From Porphyromonadaceae bacterium (GTDB lineage: Bacteria; Bacteroidota; Bacteroidia; Bacteroidales; UBA12481): a stretch of DNA of 47,424 nucleotides. The position numbers and the translations under genes were made by a program. Under the pieces are notes generated by a model that did not search any database, had not been told where the DNA came from, and saw only the letters and a program-made list of their open reading frames with translations. This document shows positions 19,391 to 26,724 of the stretch, piece by piece (position 1 is the stretch's first letter; every line of letters starts with the position of its first letter). The stretch lies in assembly GCA_007280905.1 (NCBI GenBank), contig QYQM01000144.1:1-47424 (forward strand), written 5' to 3'.

Positions 19391-19399
19391 TACTTTATA

Positions 19400-21220
19400 A
19401 TGACCTCATCCTCTGGTTTTATCAAACTTCTGACCGTAACAATAGTTTTGGCTTTATTTCAGATATCAGCCGGACAAGCGCAGTTCAACGCACTTGTTTG
19501 GTCGGATGAATTTGATTACACCGGACTCCCTGCGGCCGGTAAATGGACCTGTGAAGAGGGTGGCAATGGCTGGGGGAATAATGAGCTGCAGTATTATACC
19601 ATGAACCGGATACAGAATGCCCGCGTTGAAAACGGGGTTCTGATCATTGAAGCACTGAAAGAGAACTACAACGGCAGGGAATACACATCGGCGCGACTGG
19701 TTTCAACCGGCAAAGGTGATTGGCTATACGGGCGGATGGAGATACGCGCCAAACTGCCCGGAGGGAAAGGCACCTGGCCTGCCATCTGGATGCTTCCAAC
19801 CGATTGGGCTTATGGTAACTGGCCCTCGAGCGGGGAAATCGATATCATGGAACATGTTGGATATGACCCCACTCATGTGTTTGGCACGGCCCACACAGAG
19901 ATCTACAATCATAATCTGGGCACTCAGAAAGGCAGTTCGGTAACCGGTTCCGACTGGGAAACCGCTTTTCACGTGTATGCCATTGAATGGTCACCCACCA
20001 AGATCGATTTCATTGTCGACGATAATAAGTACTACACCTTCAACAATGAAGGAGGATGGGAAAAATGGCCGTTCGACAAGCGGTTTCATTTCATATTGAA
20101 CCTAGCTGTAGGCGGAAGCTGGGGCGGTGCGCAGGGAGTGGATCCCTCCATTTTCCCCGGGCGTATGGAAATTGATTATGTGCGGGTTTATCAGATGGCT
20201 GATCTTAAAATTACAGGACCGGCTTATCTGGAACCCGGACAAATAGCAAAGTATCAGGCCACCCGTTTCACCGATGCGGTTTATGATTGGCACATACCAT
20301 CTGACGCTCAGATAACTGCAGGAGCAGGAACTTTCGAAATAACGGTAAAATGGGGAACATTTGAAGGGGATATAGCTTTGAATGTGACCATTGGTACCAA
20401 CAACATCACTGCGGCAAATTTCGTAAAAACAGTTGCGGTTCCCTCTGAGAATACCTTTTGGTTTGGCAATCTCACCGATGGAAACACATCAGATCTGACA
20501 GTAAACACCATAGACGGAAGTACATACGAATTCTCTGAATCGAGTGAAAGCCTCAAGGTGGTTTATTTGACCGTAAATCCCGGCAGCTGGCCAAAATTTG
20601 AACTCACTATACCGAGGCCGGTCAACCTGAAGAATCATCCCTGGTGCGTGATCAATCTGAAAACTTTTAACCTGAGCCATTCCGTATCGCTCCGGTTTGA
20701 TTTTGCCGATATTAACGGTGTTGAAACCAATGCCACGCCCGTTTTCAGGCCAACGATCATAGGAGATGGCCTCTTCCACCTTTATCAGAATAATTATACC
20801 GGCAGGTGGTTATCGTCGTCCCCCGCGGTTGGGCAGGTAGTTGATTCCACCCGGATCATTAAGCTGACAACCTATATAAACGGCGGGGTTCTCGGTCAGT
20901 CGAATAAAACGGACAGTATCTGGATTGAAAGCATCCGGTTTTTAACCAGCCCGCTGACATTGGTTGACCAACAGGAACTTCCGGATAACGCAATCCGCAT
21001 TTTTCCCAATCCTGTAGCTGACCGGTTAACTGTTACTTCCAATAATATCATTGAAAAGATTGAGATATTTGATATCAGGGGGATGCGGGTAAAAAGAATA
21101 ACTGATGTTAAGAATTCCGCTGCCGAAATCAATACCGCAACATTACCTCCCGGGGTATATTTAATCCGGTTCCGTACAGAAGCAAGTTGGGGAAATCCGT
21201 TGAAGTTTGTGAAAAGATAA
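19400..21220 (+). CDS. GH16 laminarinase-like enzyme with PKD-like, binding-type and T9SS sorting domains
   Basis: A protein of 606 residues. It has a signal peptide (about 1-27), a GH16 domain (about 30-270) with catalytic GEIDIMEHVG (E146, D148, E151), a PKD/Ig-like domain (about 272-365), a region of about 150 residues resembling a carbohydrate-binding jelly roll (about 370-520), and a T9SS type A sorting domain (about 530-606, IRIFPNPVADRLTV ... PPGVYLIRF). It should be secreted and attached at the surface by the type IX system, cutting beta-1,3-glucan chains. The GH16 domain is clearly paralogous to that of the lipoprotein enzyme just upstream, pointing to a local duplication followed by domain gain or loss. 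Confidence 0.95.
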   Translation: MTSSSGFIKLLTVTIVLALFQISAGQAQFNALVWSDEFDYTGLPAAGKWTCEEGGNGWGNNELQYYTMNRIQNARVENGVLIIEALKENYNGREYTSARLVSTGKGDWLYGRMEIRAKLPGGKGTWPAIWMLPTDWAYGNWPSSGEIDIMEHVGYDPTHVFGTAHTEIYNHNLGTQKGSSVTGSDWETAFHVYAIEWSPTKIDFIVDDNKYYTFNNEGGWEKWPFDKRFHFILNLAVGGSWGGAQGVDPSIFPGRMEIDYVRVYQMADLKITGPAYLEPGQIAKYQATRFTDAVYDWHIPSDAQITAGAGTFEITVKWGTFEGDIALNVTIGTNNITAANFVKTVAVPSENTFWFGNLTDGNTSDLTVNTIDGSTYEFSESSESLKVVYLTVNPGSWPKFELTIPRPVNLKNHPWCVINLKTFNLSHSVSLRFDFADINGVETNATPVFRPTIIGDGLFHLYQNNYTGRWLSSSPAVGQVVDSTRIIKLTTYINGGVLGQSNKTDSIWIESIRFLTSPLTLVDQQELPDNAIRIFPNPVADRLTVTSNNIIEKIEIFDIRGMRVKRITDVKNSAAEINTATLPPGVYLIRFRTEASWGNPLKFVKR

Positions 21221-21222
21221 AA

Positions 21223-21288
21223 ACTGTCCACTGATGGTGAGGATAACACTGATTTTGGCATTTGCCATCAGTGTTATCAGCGGACAGT
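21223..21288. terminator. Two-part inverted repeat after the glucan locus
   Basis: ACTGTCC (21223-21229) pairs with GGACAGT (21282-21288), and ATAACACTGAT (21243-21253) with ATCAGTGTTAT (21267-21277). The nested stems begin right after the last gene of the locus. There is no T-tract, so it is either a terminator of poor form or another dispersed repeat. Confidence 0.55.
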
Positions 21289-21335
21289 AATACCTGAACC
21301 TTGTGCCGGGCTTTGCCACTTAAATTCCGAAATTT

Positions 21336-21399
21336 TAAATTTTACTTAATTTTGGGATTACATTCCCTAAATTTTACTTAATTTTGGGATTATATTCCC
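21336..21399 (+). promoter_or_regulatory. Two tandem 32-bp repeats upstream of the first DUF4143-type ATPase
   Basis: Positions 21336-21367 and 21368-21399 are the same 32-bp AT-rich sequence with one difference. Each contains TTTTGGGATTA and ends ATTCCC, making a near-palindromic GGGAT...ATTCCC. A further partial copy (AATTTTAGGAT) runs up to the start codon at 21414. The position suggests an operator or promoter array controlling the ATPase. Confidence 0.55.
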
Positions 21400-21413
21400 A
21401 ATTTTAGGATAAA

Positions 21414-22538
21414 ATGATAGAAAGAGTGCTTAATTCGATCATCCGCGAAAGGCTTTTTACCGGAAAAGCAATCATTCTGATGGGTGCCAGGCAGACCGGT
21501 AAAACAACTCTCTTGCATGAGATAATCTCAGGAATGCCGGATACATTGTGGCTCGACGGCGATGTTCCTGAAGTAAAAAAATTATTTGAGGAGGGATCTC
21601 CCGACAGGTTCCGAGCCCAATTTGCCGGGAAAAAACTGATTGTCCTGGATGAGGCACAGAGAATTAAAGATATTGGAATCCGGCTTAAACACCTCACGGA
21701 TCATTTTAAGGAGCTGCAGGTTATTGCCACTGGCTCATCCTCTTTTGAACTGGCGAACGAGGTTAATGAGCCCTTAACCGGCCGGAAATGGGAATATAAT
21801 TTATTCCCCTTGTCCTTCTCCGAGATGATTAAACATAACGGTTACATCAAGGAAAAGAGCCTCCTTACCCATCGTCTGGTTTATGGCTATTATCCGGAAG
21901 TTGTAACCTCTGAAGGGAATGAGAGAGAGGTTCTGAAAAGCCTTTCCGACAGCTATTTGTTTCAGGATATACTAAAATGGGAGCAGATAAAAAAGCCCGA
22001 CAAACTTACCAGGCTATTGCAAGCACTTGCTTTCCAGATCGGGAATCAGGTTTCAGATAACGAACTATCTCAACTGATTGGGATGGACCATAAAACGGTG
22101 GGAAAATACCTGAACCTGCTGGAAAAGGTTTACATAATTTACCGTCTGCCAAGTTTTGCCCGGAATCTCAGGAATGAACTTAAAATGAGCCGAAAGATTT
22201 ATTTTTTCGACAACGGGATTCGCAATGCCCTGATTTCCAACTTTCAGATTCCTGAAATGCGGCAGGATGCCGGTGCCTTATGGGAAAATTTCATGATAAG
22301 CGAACGCATGAAGTACAACCATTACAACCAGAAATGGTGCAATACCTACTTCTGGCGCACCCGTGAACAACAGGAAATCGATTACATTGAAGAATACGAT
22401 GGTAAACTTCATAGTTATGAATTTAAATGGAATCCCCTGTCCAAAACCCGTTTCCCAAAAACCTTCCTGAAAGCCTATCCCGATTGCGAAACACAGGTAA
22501 TCACTCCGGAAAATGTTGATGGGTTTCTGATAGTCTGA
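21414..22538 (+). CDS. Orphan AAA ATPase with DUF4143 domain
   Basis: A protein of 374 residues. The N-terminal AAA_14-type ATPase has Walker A GARQTGKTTLL at about 24-34 and Walker B KLIVLDEAQR at about 74-83, with the sensor-like IATGSSSFEL. The C-terminal DUF4143 part (about 185-340) includes the helical NQVSDNELSQLIGMDHKTVGKYLNLLE winged-helix-like segment and a nuclease-fold-like end (WRTREQQEIDYIEEYDGKLHSYEFKW). Such stand-alone genes are very common in Bacteroidota and archaea with no settled function; the C-terminus recalls restriction-endonuclease-like folds. It has no operon partner and lies behind a tandem-repeat operator. A second member is at 28070. Confidence 0.9.
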   Translation: MIERVLNSIIRERLFTGKAIILMGARQTGKTTLLHEIISGMPDTLWLDGDVPEVKKLFEEGSPDRFRAQFAGKKLIVLDEAQRIKDIGIRLKHLTDHFKELQVIATGSSSFELANEVNEPLTGRKWEYNLFPLSFSEMIKHNGYIKEKSLLTHRLVYGYYPEVVTSEGNEREVLKSLSDSYLFQDILKWEQIKKPDKLTRLLQALAFQIGNQVSDNELSQLIGMDHKTVGKYLNLLEKVYIIYRLPSFARNLRNELKMSRKIYFFDNGIRNALISNFQIPEMRQDAGALWENFMISERMKYNHYNQKWCNTYFWRTREQQEIDYIEEYDGKLHSYEFKWNPLSKTRFPKTFLKAYPDCETQVITPENVDGFLIV

Positions 22539-22591
22539 CAAAATGTAATGAAATCACGTTTCATCCGTATTACTCTCTGAATTGATACCGC

Positions 22592-23110
22592 ATGCATCAA
22601 AAGACCTTCCTGGATCTGATTGAGCCGCTCAAACCCCGATTGTTCGGGTTTGCTTACCGTATGCTCAGAAACAGGGAGGATGCACAGGATGCGTTGCAGG
22701 AACTGATGATGAAACTGTGGAATAACCGGAAAACATTGGCAACAAAAGGAAATATAAAGACCTACTGCTTTACGGCCTTGTACCATGATTGCATTGACCG
22801 GTTGAGAAAACGAAACCGGTTCCGGCTGGTTACCGGCTCTGATCTGATCGAAATCGAGGACAAGGTGAACGTTGACCTGTATTTTGAGAACAATGACCTG
22901 ATCCGGCAAATCCGGGAAGCCATGGACAACCTGCCTTACAAACAGAAGGTTATTCTTGAACTGAGGGATTTCCAGGAGTTTGATTATGAAGAAATTGCTA
23001 AAATGATGAACATGACCGTTAATGCCGTGCGGGTTACTGTTGCCCGGAGCCGTGCAGCGATATCGGAAAAAATGAAAAAGGAGATCAGCTATGGAACAGG
23101 AACACTTTGA
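22592..23110 (+). CDS. ECF-type RNA polymerase sigma factor
   Basis: A protein of 172 residues. Region 2 is visible as PRLFGFAYRMLRNREDAQDALQELMMKLW, and region 4 as LPYKQKVILELRDFQEFDYEEIAKMMNMTVNAVRVTVARSR, the normal order and length for the family. It would direct RNA polymerase to a small regulon in response to an envelope signal. The anti-sigma-like gene overlaps its 3' end by 20 bases and a DUF4252 gene follows, a three-gene layout seen repeatedly in Bacteroidota. The signal is unknown. Confidence 0.92.
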   Translation: MHQKTFLDLIEPLKPRLFGFAYRMLRNREDAQDALQELMMKLWNNRKTLATKGNIKTYCFTALYHDCIDRLRKRNRFRLVTGSDLIEIEDKVNVDLYFENNDLIRQIREAMDNLPYKQKVILELRDFQEFDYEEIAKMMNMTVNAVRVTVARSRAAISEKMKKEISYGTGTL

Positions 23111-23504
23111 TCCGGACTTTAAGGAGCTTTACGATAGATATATTCGCGAAGAGCAGGAAGAGGCCCGGAAAATATACAATGAAATCGCCCCTGAACTCAC
23201 GCTCCCCGCCAGGCACATCCGTCGCTGGTGGTATCCGGTGGCGGCTGCTGTCCTGATACTGACTGCGGGAACCTGGGCGGTGACATCGGACCAGAGCCCA
23301 TTCCGATCGAAGCCCAAATATACCGAAGCTGAAGTAAGACAATCGCTTGAAAAAACCATCCGGGCCTTATCGATCTATAGTAAAACGGTACGGGAAGAAT
23401 TCAGCCGGGTTGAAGATCTCACGGCCATGACCGAGGCTATCAAACCCGGGAAAAGGACCCCGGCCATTGACCCAAAATCAGATTCAAACACCATTAAAAA
23501 CTAA
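23091..23504 (+). CDS. Small membrane protein, probable anti-sigma factor
   Basis: A protein of 137 residues. The N-terminal 45 residues are charged and cytoplasmic, a single membrane helix lies at about 47-65 (WYPVAAAVLILTAGTWAV), and the C-terminal 70 residues would be periplasmic. There is no classical zinc-binding anti-sigma motif, so the call rests on topology and on the 20-bp overlap with the sigma gene. An AAGGAG Shine-Dalgarno-like sequence precedes the ATG by 8 bases, inside the sigma coding sequence; such sites are uncommon in this organism and suggest coupled translation. Confidence 0.72.
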   Translation: MEQEHFDPDFKELYDRYIREEQEEARKIYNEIAPELTLPARHIRRWWYPVAAAVLILTAGTWAVTSDQSPFRSKPKYTEAEVRQSLEKTIRALSIYSKTVREEFSRVEDLTAMTEAIKPGKRTPAIDPKSDSNTIKN

Positions 23505-23509
23505 TTACC

Positions 23510-24118
23510 ATGAAAAAATTTATTCTTATTCTGATGACCTTTCTACCCCTGGCCCTGGCGGCACAGGTGAGTACAACCGGAACCACGGCAACCTCAGTCA
23601 ATCCAACCACCGGACTTGACAGAGCAACCGGTGTTACCTTAATAAACGCAAAAACCGGCTTGACAGAATTATTAAACCGCTATTCCGACAACTTCCGCTA
23701 TAGTTTTTTCGAAGTCAGCGAAGATATGTTTAAGGCTTTCTGCGAGTTGGAATATGCTGATTCAACATCTATTGCCTTGTTTAAAAAGATTAAATCGGTA
23801 AAAATGCTCGAAGTTCAGTACACTCCCGAGGAATTGAAAAAAATGGAAAAGAAAAACGCGGTAACCCCTTATGCTGATTCCTGGTTTTATGACGATATCA
23901 CTAGTGAGTTGGATATTACCGGATACAATCAGCTGCTAAAATCACGCAACAACCATTCCATGGCCCTCTTTCTCAAAAAAGAATTCGGACCGGGCGACAA
24001 TGAATTTCTGCTGATTACTGATAAAATGGTGATTGATATCCGCGGCGATATCATGATCAAAACCATTTACCAGATGGAAGAGATGATGGGGTATGTGCAG
24101 CAGATACTTCCAAACTAA
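23510..24118 (+). CDS. DUF4252 family exported protein
   Basis: A protein of 202 residues with a signal peptide (about 1-19, ending ALAAQ). The mature part fits DUF4252: a region around FKKIKSVKMLEVQYT and a C-terminal half with ALFLKKEFGPGDNEFLLITDKMVIDIRGD. The gene is 5 bases after the anti-sigma gene and is clearly in the same operon. Its role is unknown; family members commonly accompany an ECF sigma and anti-sigma pair, suggesting an envelope-stress function. Its TAA stop is the first three bases of the heptad element (TAAGGCTC), so the repeat supplies the stop codon and may have trimmed the original C-terminus. Confidence 0.82.
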   Translation: MKKFILILMTFLPLALAAQVSTTGTTATSVNPTTGLDRATGVTLINAKTGLTELLNRYSDNFRYSFFEVSEDMFKAFCELEYADSTSIALFKKIKSVKMLEVQYTPEELKKMEKKNAVTPYADSWFYDDITSELDITGYNQLLKSRNNHSMALFLKKEFGPGDNEFLLITDKMVIDIRGDIMIKTIYQMEEMMGYVQQILPN

Positions 24119-24260
24119 GGCTCAAGTAAGGGACAAGGCTCAAGGCTCAAGTAAGTTTAAAGAAATAAAGGTAAAACCAAGGATAAACGTCCGGTGAACT
24201 GACCACACTTCAATCCTTGATTTGACTTGATTCTACTTCTTCATACTTACTTGAGCCTTA
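24116..24260. repeat. Heptad-repeat hairpin element, copy B
   Basis: Left arm 24116-24155 is TAAGGCTCAAGTAAG plus further AAGGCTC units. Right arm 24245-24260 is ACTTACTTGAGCCTTA. The inside repeats the words seen in copy A: AAGTAAGTTTAAAG, CCAAGGAT, then TCCTTGATTTG. The centre differs completely, with a CCGG-containing stretch instead of the GCAGC stem. Both ends give stop codons to the flanking genes: TAA for the DUF4252 gene on the left, and TAA on the minus strand for the peptidase fragment on the right. Confidence 0.87.
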
Positions 24261-24443
24261 TTCCACCGGCTGGGTGAATTTAATCTCATACGCTTCGGAA
24301 TATTGCTGACCGTGACGGGTGGGGCCAACTATTTCAATTCCAGGGAGTTTCTTCAGTGCTTTTAACAGAACTGAATCCTGGGCAATGGCATTTCCTGCCA
24401 GTAACAAAAGCAGGAGCAACAAACTAACAGTAAGCTTTTTCAT
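24258..24443 (-). pseudogene. 5' remnant of an S37-type (PS-10) aminopeptidase gene, truncated at the repeat element
   Basis: From ATG 24443 on the minus strand, 61 residues are encoded: a signal peptide (MKKLTVSLLLLLLLLAGNAIAQ) and then DSVLLKALKKLPGIEIVGP ... EAYEIKFTQPVE. This is the N-terminal part typical of secreted PS-10/S37 tripeptidyl-type aminopeptidases, normally over 400 residues. Coding stops at the edge of the heptad element, whose TAA (24258-24260) is the stop. The rest of the gene is not found in the window. A promoter still stands upstream, so a short secreted peptide may be made. The family call is moderate because so little remains. Confidence 0.6.
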
Positions 24444-24483
24444 ATCGGTCGGATAATAATTTTCGTTACTTTTAACAGGGGCG

Positions 24484-24515
24484 AAAAGATACTCTATTCC
24501 TCGCAAAGAGGCAAA
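24484..24515 (-). promoter_or_regulatory. Promoter of the peptidase remnant
   Basis: On the minus strand, TTTG (24515-24512), a 20-base spacer and TATCTTTT (24491-24484) fit the Bacteroidota TTTG / TAnnTTTG pattern with one mismatch, about 40 bases before the ATG. The -33 part lies in a further short repeat of the GCAAAGAGGCAAAGACGC type. Confidence 0.5.
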
Positions 24516-24605
24516 GACGCAAGGTGCTTGCTGAAACCAATTAAGAAACGAATACTGCAGTCGAGGTTCTTTCATATTGTTTATATTTACAAAAAATAAA
24601 ATGCC

Positions 24606-24803
24606 ATGGGCGCAATAATTATTAAAGCTGATAATCAAAGCAATAAGATACTCGCAGAGCTTGCTAAAAAGCTTGGTGGAAATGTTATGAATTTGAAGGA
24701 TGAGCAGTTCGAGGATTTCATGCTTGGTTCTTTAATGGATTCTGTCAAAACCGGCGAAACGGTTTCCCGGGATTCTGTTATGAAGAAACTAAAGGGTAAA
24801 TGA
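24606..24803 (+). CDS. Putative antitoxin of a type II toxin-antitoxin pair
   Basis: A 65-residue protein, charged and helical, with no recognised DNA-binding fold (KILAELAKKLGGNVMNLKDEQFEDFMLGSLMDS). Its stop overlaps the start of the RelE/ParE-like toxin gene by 4 bases (ATGA), the normal antitoxin-first layout. The C-terminal VKTGETVSRDSVMKKLKGK probably wraps the toxin. The call rests mainly on this partnership. A weak TATATTTA -7-like box is at 24582-24589. Confidence 0.7.
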   Translation: MGAIIIKADNQSNKILAELAKKLGGNVMNLKDEQFEDFMLGSLMDSVKTGETVSRDSVMKKLKGK

Positions 24804-25069
24804 TTATTGAATTTGATAAATCATTTGACAAGGCGCTTGATAAAATCAGGGATAAATCCTTGTTTCCACGAGTTGAAAAAATTATTCTAAATATCGAGAA
24901 ATCAACCTCTTTATCCGAAGTTTCAAACATTAAAAAGGTATCGGGATTTCAGGATTATTTCAGAATACGTATTGGTGATTATAGATTAGGATTTGAGAAA
25001 ATTGGGGTAAATACTGTTAGATTTATCATAATAGCTCATAGAAAAGATATTTATAAGCTATTCCCATGA
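24800..25069 (+). CDS. RelE/ParE-family toxin
   Basis: An 89-residue protein with the RelE/ParE pattern: an N-terminal helix pair (FDKSFDKALDKIRDKSLFPRVEKII), the central NIKKVSGFQDYFRIRIGDYRLGFE and the final VRFIIIAHRKDIYKLFP with the HRKDIY motif of active family members. It would act in the cytoplasm, either cutting mRNA at the ribosome or attacking gyrase; the target cannot be read from the sequence. It overlaps the antitoxin gene by 4 bases and the next gene by up to 4. All usual segments are present, so the pair looks intact. Confidence 0.85.
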   Translation: MIIEFDKSFDKALDKIRDKSLFPRVEKIILNIEKSTSLSEVSNIKKVSGFQDYFRIRIGDYRLGFEKIGVNTVRFIIIAHRKDIYKLFP

Positions 25070-26331
25070 TAAAAATGAACAAATTCCTGATTCTGGCACT
25101 TTTGTTGTTGGTTGCGGCATGTGCTCCCAAAAAACCTTCAGGGGAAACAAAAACCCTTACCGAAAACGGTCAATCCATTTTATATGTCGATATGGATCAG
25201 TCCCGCGATACCATTGATTTTGATATTTCCGCCCTTGTCGATTCATGCCGGGTGATCAGGTTAGAGAACCGACCCGAGGCATTAATCGGACGGGTATCGG
25301 GAATGGCTTTTACGGATAACCGTATTTATCTGTATCATCAGATGAAGTACCTGATGTCCTTTGATTACCAGGGGAAATACCGGGAACAAATCGGAAACCT
25401 GGGGAAAGGACCGTACGAATATGTGTATCTGAACAATTTGGCTCTCAGTGAGAACGGATCTTGGATTCTCGGACAACCCCATCATATTGATCAGTATATT
25501 ATTTTCAATTCAAAAGGGGAAGGCAAAATGTTGGTGCCAAGAAAACTGGGTGGTATTCCTGAGGTGATGATTTTGAATGATAACCAGGTGGTTGAGTTCG
25601 GTTATAAGGGTATCGATGTCGAAAACACAGATGATAAAAATATCAGCCTTTACATCCAGGATTTTTCAGGCAATATCCTCCTCGAACGAAGTCCGCTGTA
25701 CCTTGCCAGTTTTTACCGGATAGGTGGTAATTTCCTACCAATTAGCTTTTATCGGTTCAAAGACCAATTCCACGTACATTTCTCGCGTGACACCCTGTTC
25801 AACCTGAATATCAATACCGGGTCGCTTGTTCCGCTGGCTGTATTTACCGCATCGCAAAACGGATATGACTATCCCCGGATTGAGAAAGAACTGGATGCCG
25901 GTTTGAGCACCTCGCTGGACTATACTGGCAAGGTTTATGCCGAAATTCATGCCGAGACTCCCAGATATTATCTGATACGGCAAATGAAGCAGCAACTTGG
26001 AGCAAATGGTGACCAGACCCCGCAGGCAGTGAACTATTTCTCCGTCGATAAAAAGAAAAAAACCACTCATCCGGTCAGGTTAAAGGATTCTTTCTATGGT
26101 ATGGACCTGGAGGGAGAAGGAAATCCAATACCCTTTCAACATTGGTCGATTATCGATAATAAGTATGGGGTACTTAATTTTCAGGCCATCGAACTGAAAG
26201 AGGAAATTGCCAGGCGGTTGAAAGATCCTCAATTGTCAGCTGAACTTAAGAACAAACTTAAAGCACTGGACAGCAGCATCTCCCAGGAGGATAATCTGGT
26301 GTTGTTTGTGTATTATCTGAAGAAGAGCTAA
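25066..26331 (+). CDS. 6-bladed beta-propeller lipoprotein
   Basis: A protein of 421 residues from ATG 25066; ATG 25075 (418 residues) is equally plausible and avoids overlap with the toxin stop. The lipobox is VAACAPK. The mature protein follows the Bacteroidota 6-bladed beta-propeller pattern: DISALVDSCRVIRLE near the N-terminus, YREQIGNLGKGPYEYVYLN at about 105-125, and the terminal SQEDNLVLFVYYLKKS. Function unknown. It is the first of three paralogues (others at 26725 and 29438) and the only one intact over its whole length. It may be co-transcribed with the toxin-antitoxin pair by virtue of the overlap. Confidence 0.85.
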   Translation: MIKMNKFLILALLLLVAACAPKKPSGETKTLTENGQSILYVDMDQSRDTIDFDISALVDSCRVIRLENRPEALIGRVSGMAFTDNRIYLYHQMKYLMSFDYQGKYREQIGNLGKGPYEYVYLNNLALSENGSWILGQPHHIDQYIIFNSKGEGKMLVPRKLGGIPEVMILNDNQVVEFGYKGIDVENTDDKNISLYIQDFSGNILLERSPLYLASFYRIGGNFLPISFYRFKDQFHVHFSRDTLFNLNINTGSLVPLAVFTASQNGYDYPRIEKELDAGLSTSLDYTGKVYAEIHAETPRYYLIRQMKQQLGANGDQTPQAVNYFSVDKKKKTTHPVRLKDSFYGMDLEGEGNPIPFQHWSIIDNKYGVLNFQAIELKEEIARRLKDPQLSAELKNKLKALDSSISQEDNLVLFVYYLKKS

Positions 26332-26432
26332 ACAATGCTGATGGATATTTTAGCTCTGCATTCAGATTTCACCTCCAGACTTGGAAAGGAGGTCTACCTA
26401 GCAACAAAACATTCTCAATTTCGTTTGAATCA

Positions 26433-26464
26433 TTGAATAGAAAAGGCCAAATGTTCTACCTTTA
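26433..26464 (+). promoter_or_regulatory. Candidate promoter of the second antitoxin gene
   Basis: TTG at 26433-26435, a 21-base spacer and TACCTTTA at 26457-26464, one mismatch to TAnnTTTG, lie 16 bases before the ATG. The same TACCTTTA box occurs before the PQQ-like gene at 30740. Confidence 0.4.
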
Positions 26465-26480
26465 ATAAAAATCAGGGACC

Positions 26481-26663
26481 ATGCTTACAAAGGATAAATT
26501 AAACAGATCGATCACTAACCTGCCCGACTCATTTACCATTGATGAATTAATAGATCAACTGATTTTTATCGAGAAAGTTGAAGAGGGATTAAATCAATCT
26601 GATAAAGGCAAAGTTGTTTTTAATGAGGACGTTAAACTTATTATTGATAAATGGTCAAAATAG
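26481..26663 (+). CDS. Putative antitoxin, partner toxin broken
   Basis: A 60-residue acidic protein (SFTIDELIDQLIFIEKVEEGLNQSDKGKVVFNEDVKLIIDKW) matching a small antitoxin type common in Bacteroidota that precedes ParE-like toxins. The core FTIDELIDQLIFIEKVEEG and the terminal DKW are intact. The overlapping downstream frame begins like a ParE toxin but stops after 20 residues. The antitoxin may persist as an orphan able to neutralise related toxins encoded elsewhere. Confidence 0.65.
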   Translation: MLTKDKLNRSITNLPDSFTIDELIDQLIFIEKVEEGLNQSDKGKVVFNEDVKLIIDKWSK

Positions 26664-26713
26664 TATGGACTGAATTATCAGCGAGATTACTAAAGAGAGA
26701 TAACTTGAAATAG
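26651..26713 (+). pseudogene. Vestigial RelE/ParE toxin start (20 codons)
   Basis: ATG at 26651 overlaps the antitoxin 3' end in another frame and reads MVKIVWTELSARLLKRDNLK, then TAG. The opening VKIVWTE is the typical first strand of ParE/RelE toxins; the rest of the 90-100-residue domain is missing and the next gene starts 11 bases later. A deletion between this point and 26725 is the simplest reading. Confidence 0.55.
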
Positions 26714-26724
26714 ATCCAAAACAC

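Noticed and set aside
24444-24638. Longer reading of the minus-strand peptidase fragment
   Set aside because: The extra 65 residues cross the promoter and a GCAAAGAGGC repeat; the signal peptide starts at 24443.
26371-26390. Terminator after the first propeller gene (ACCTCC/GGAGGT)
   Set aside because: Only a 6-bp stem with no T-tract; too weak to call.
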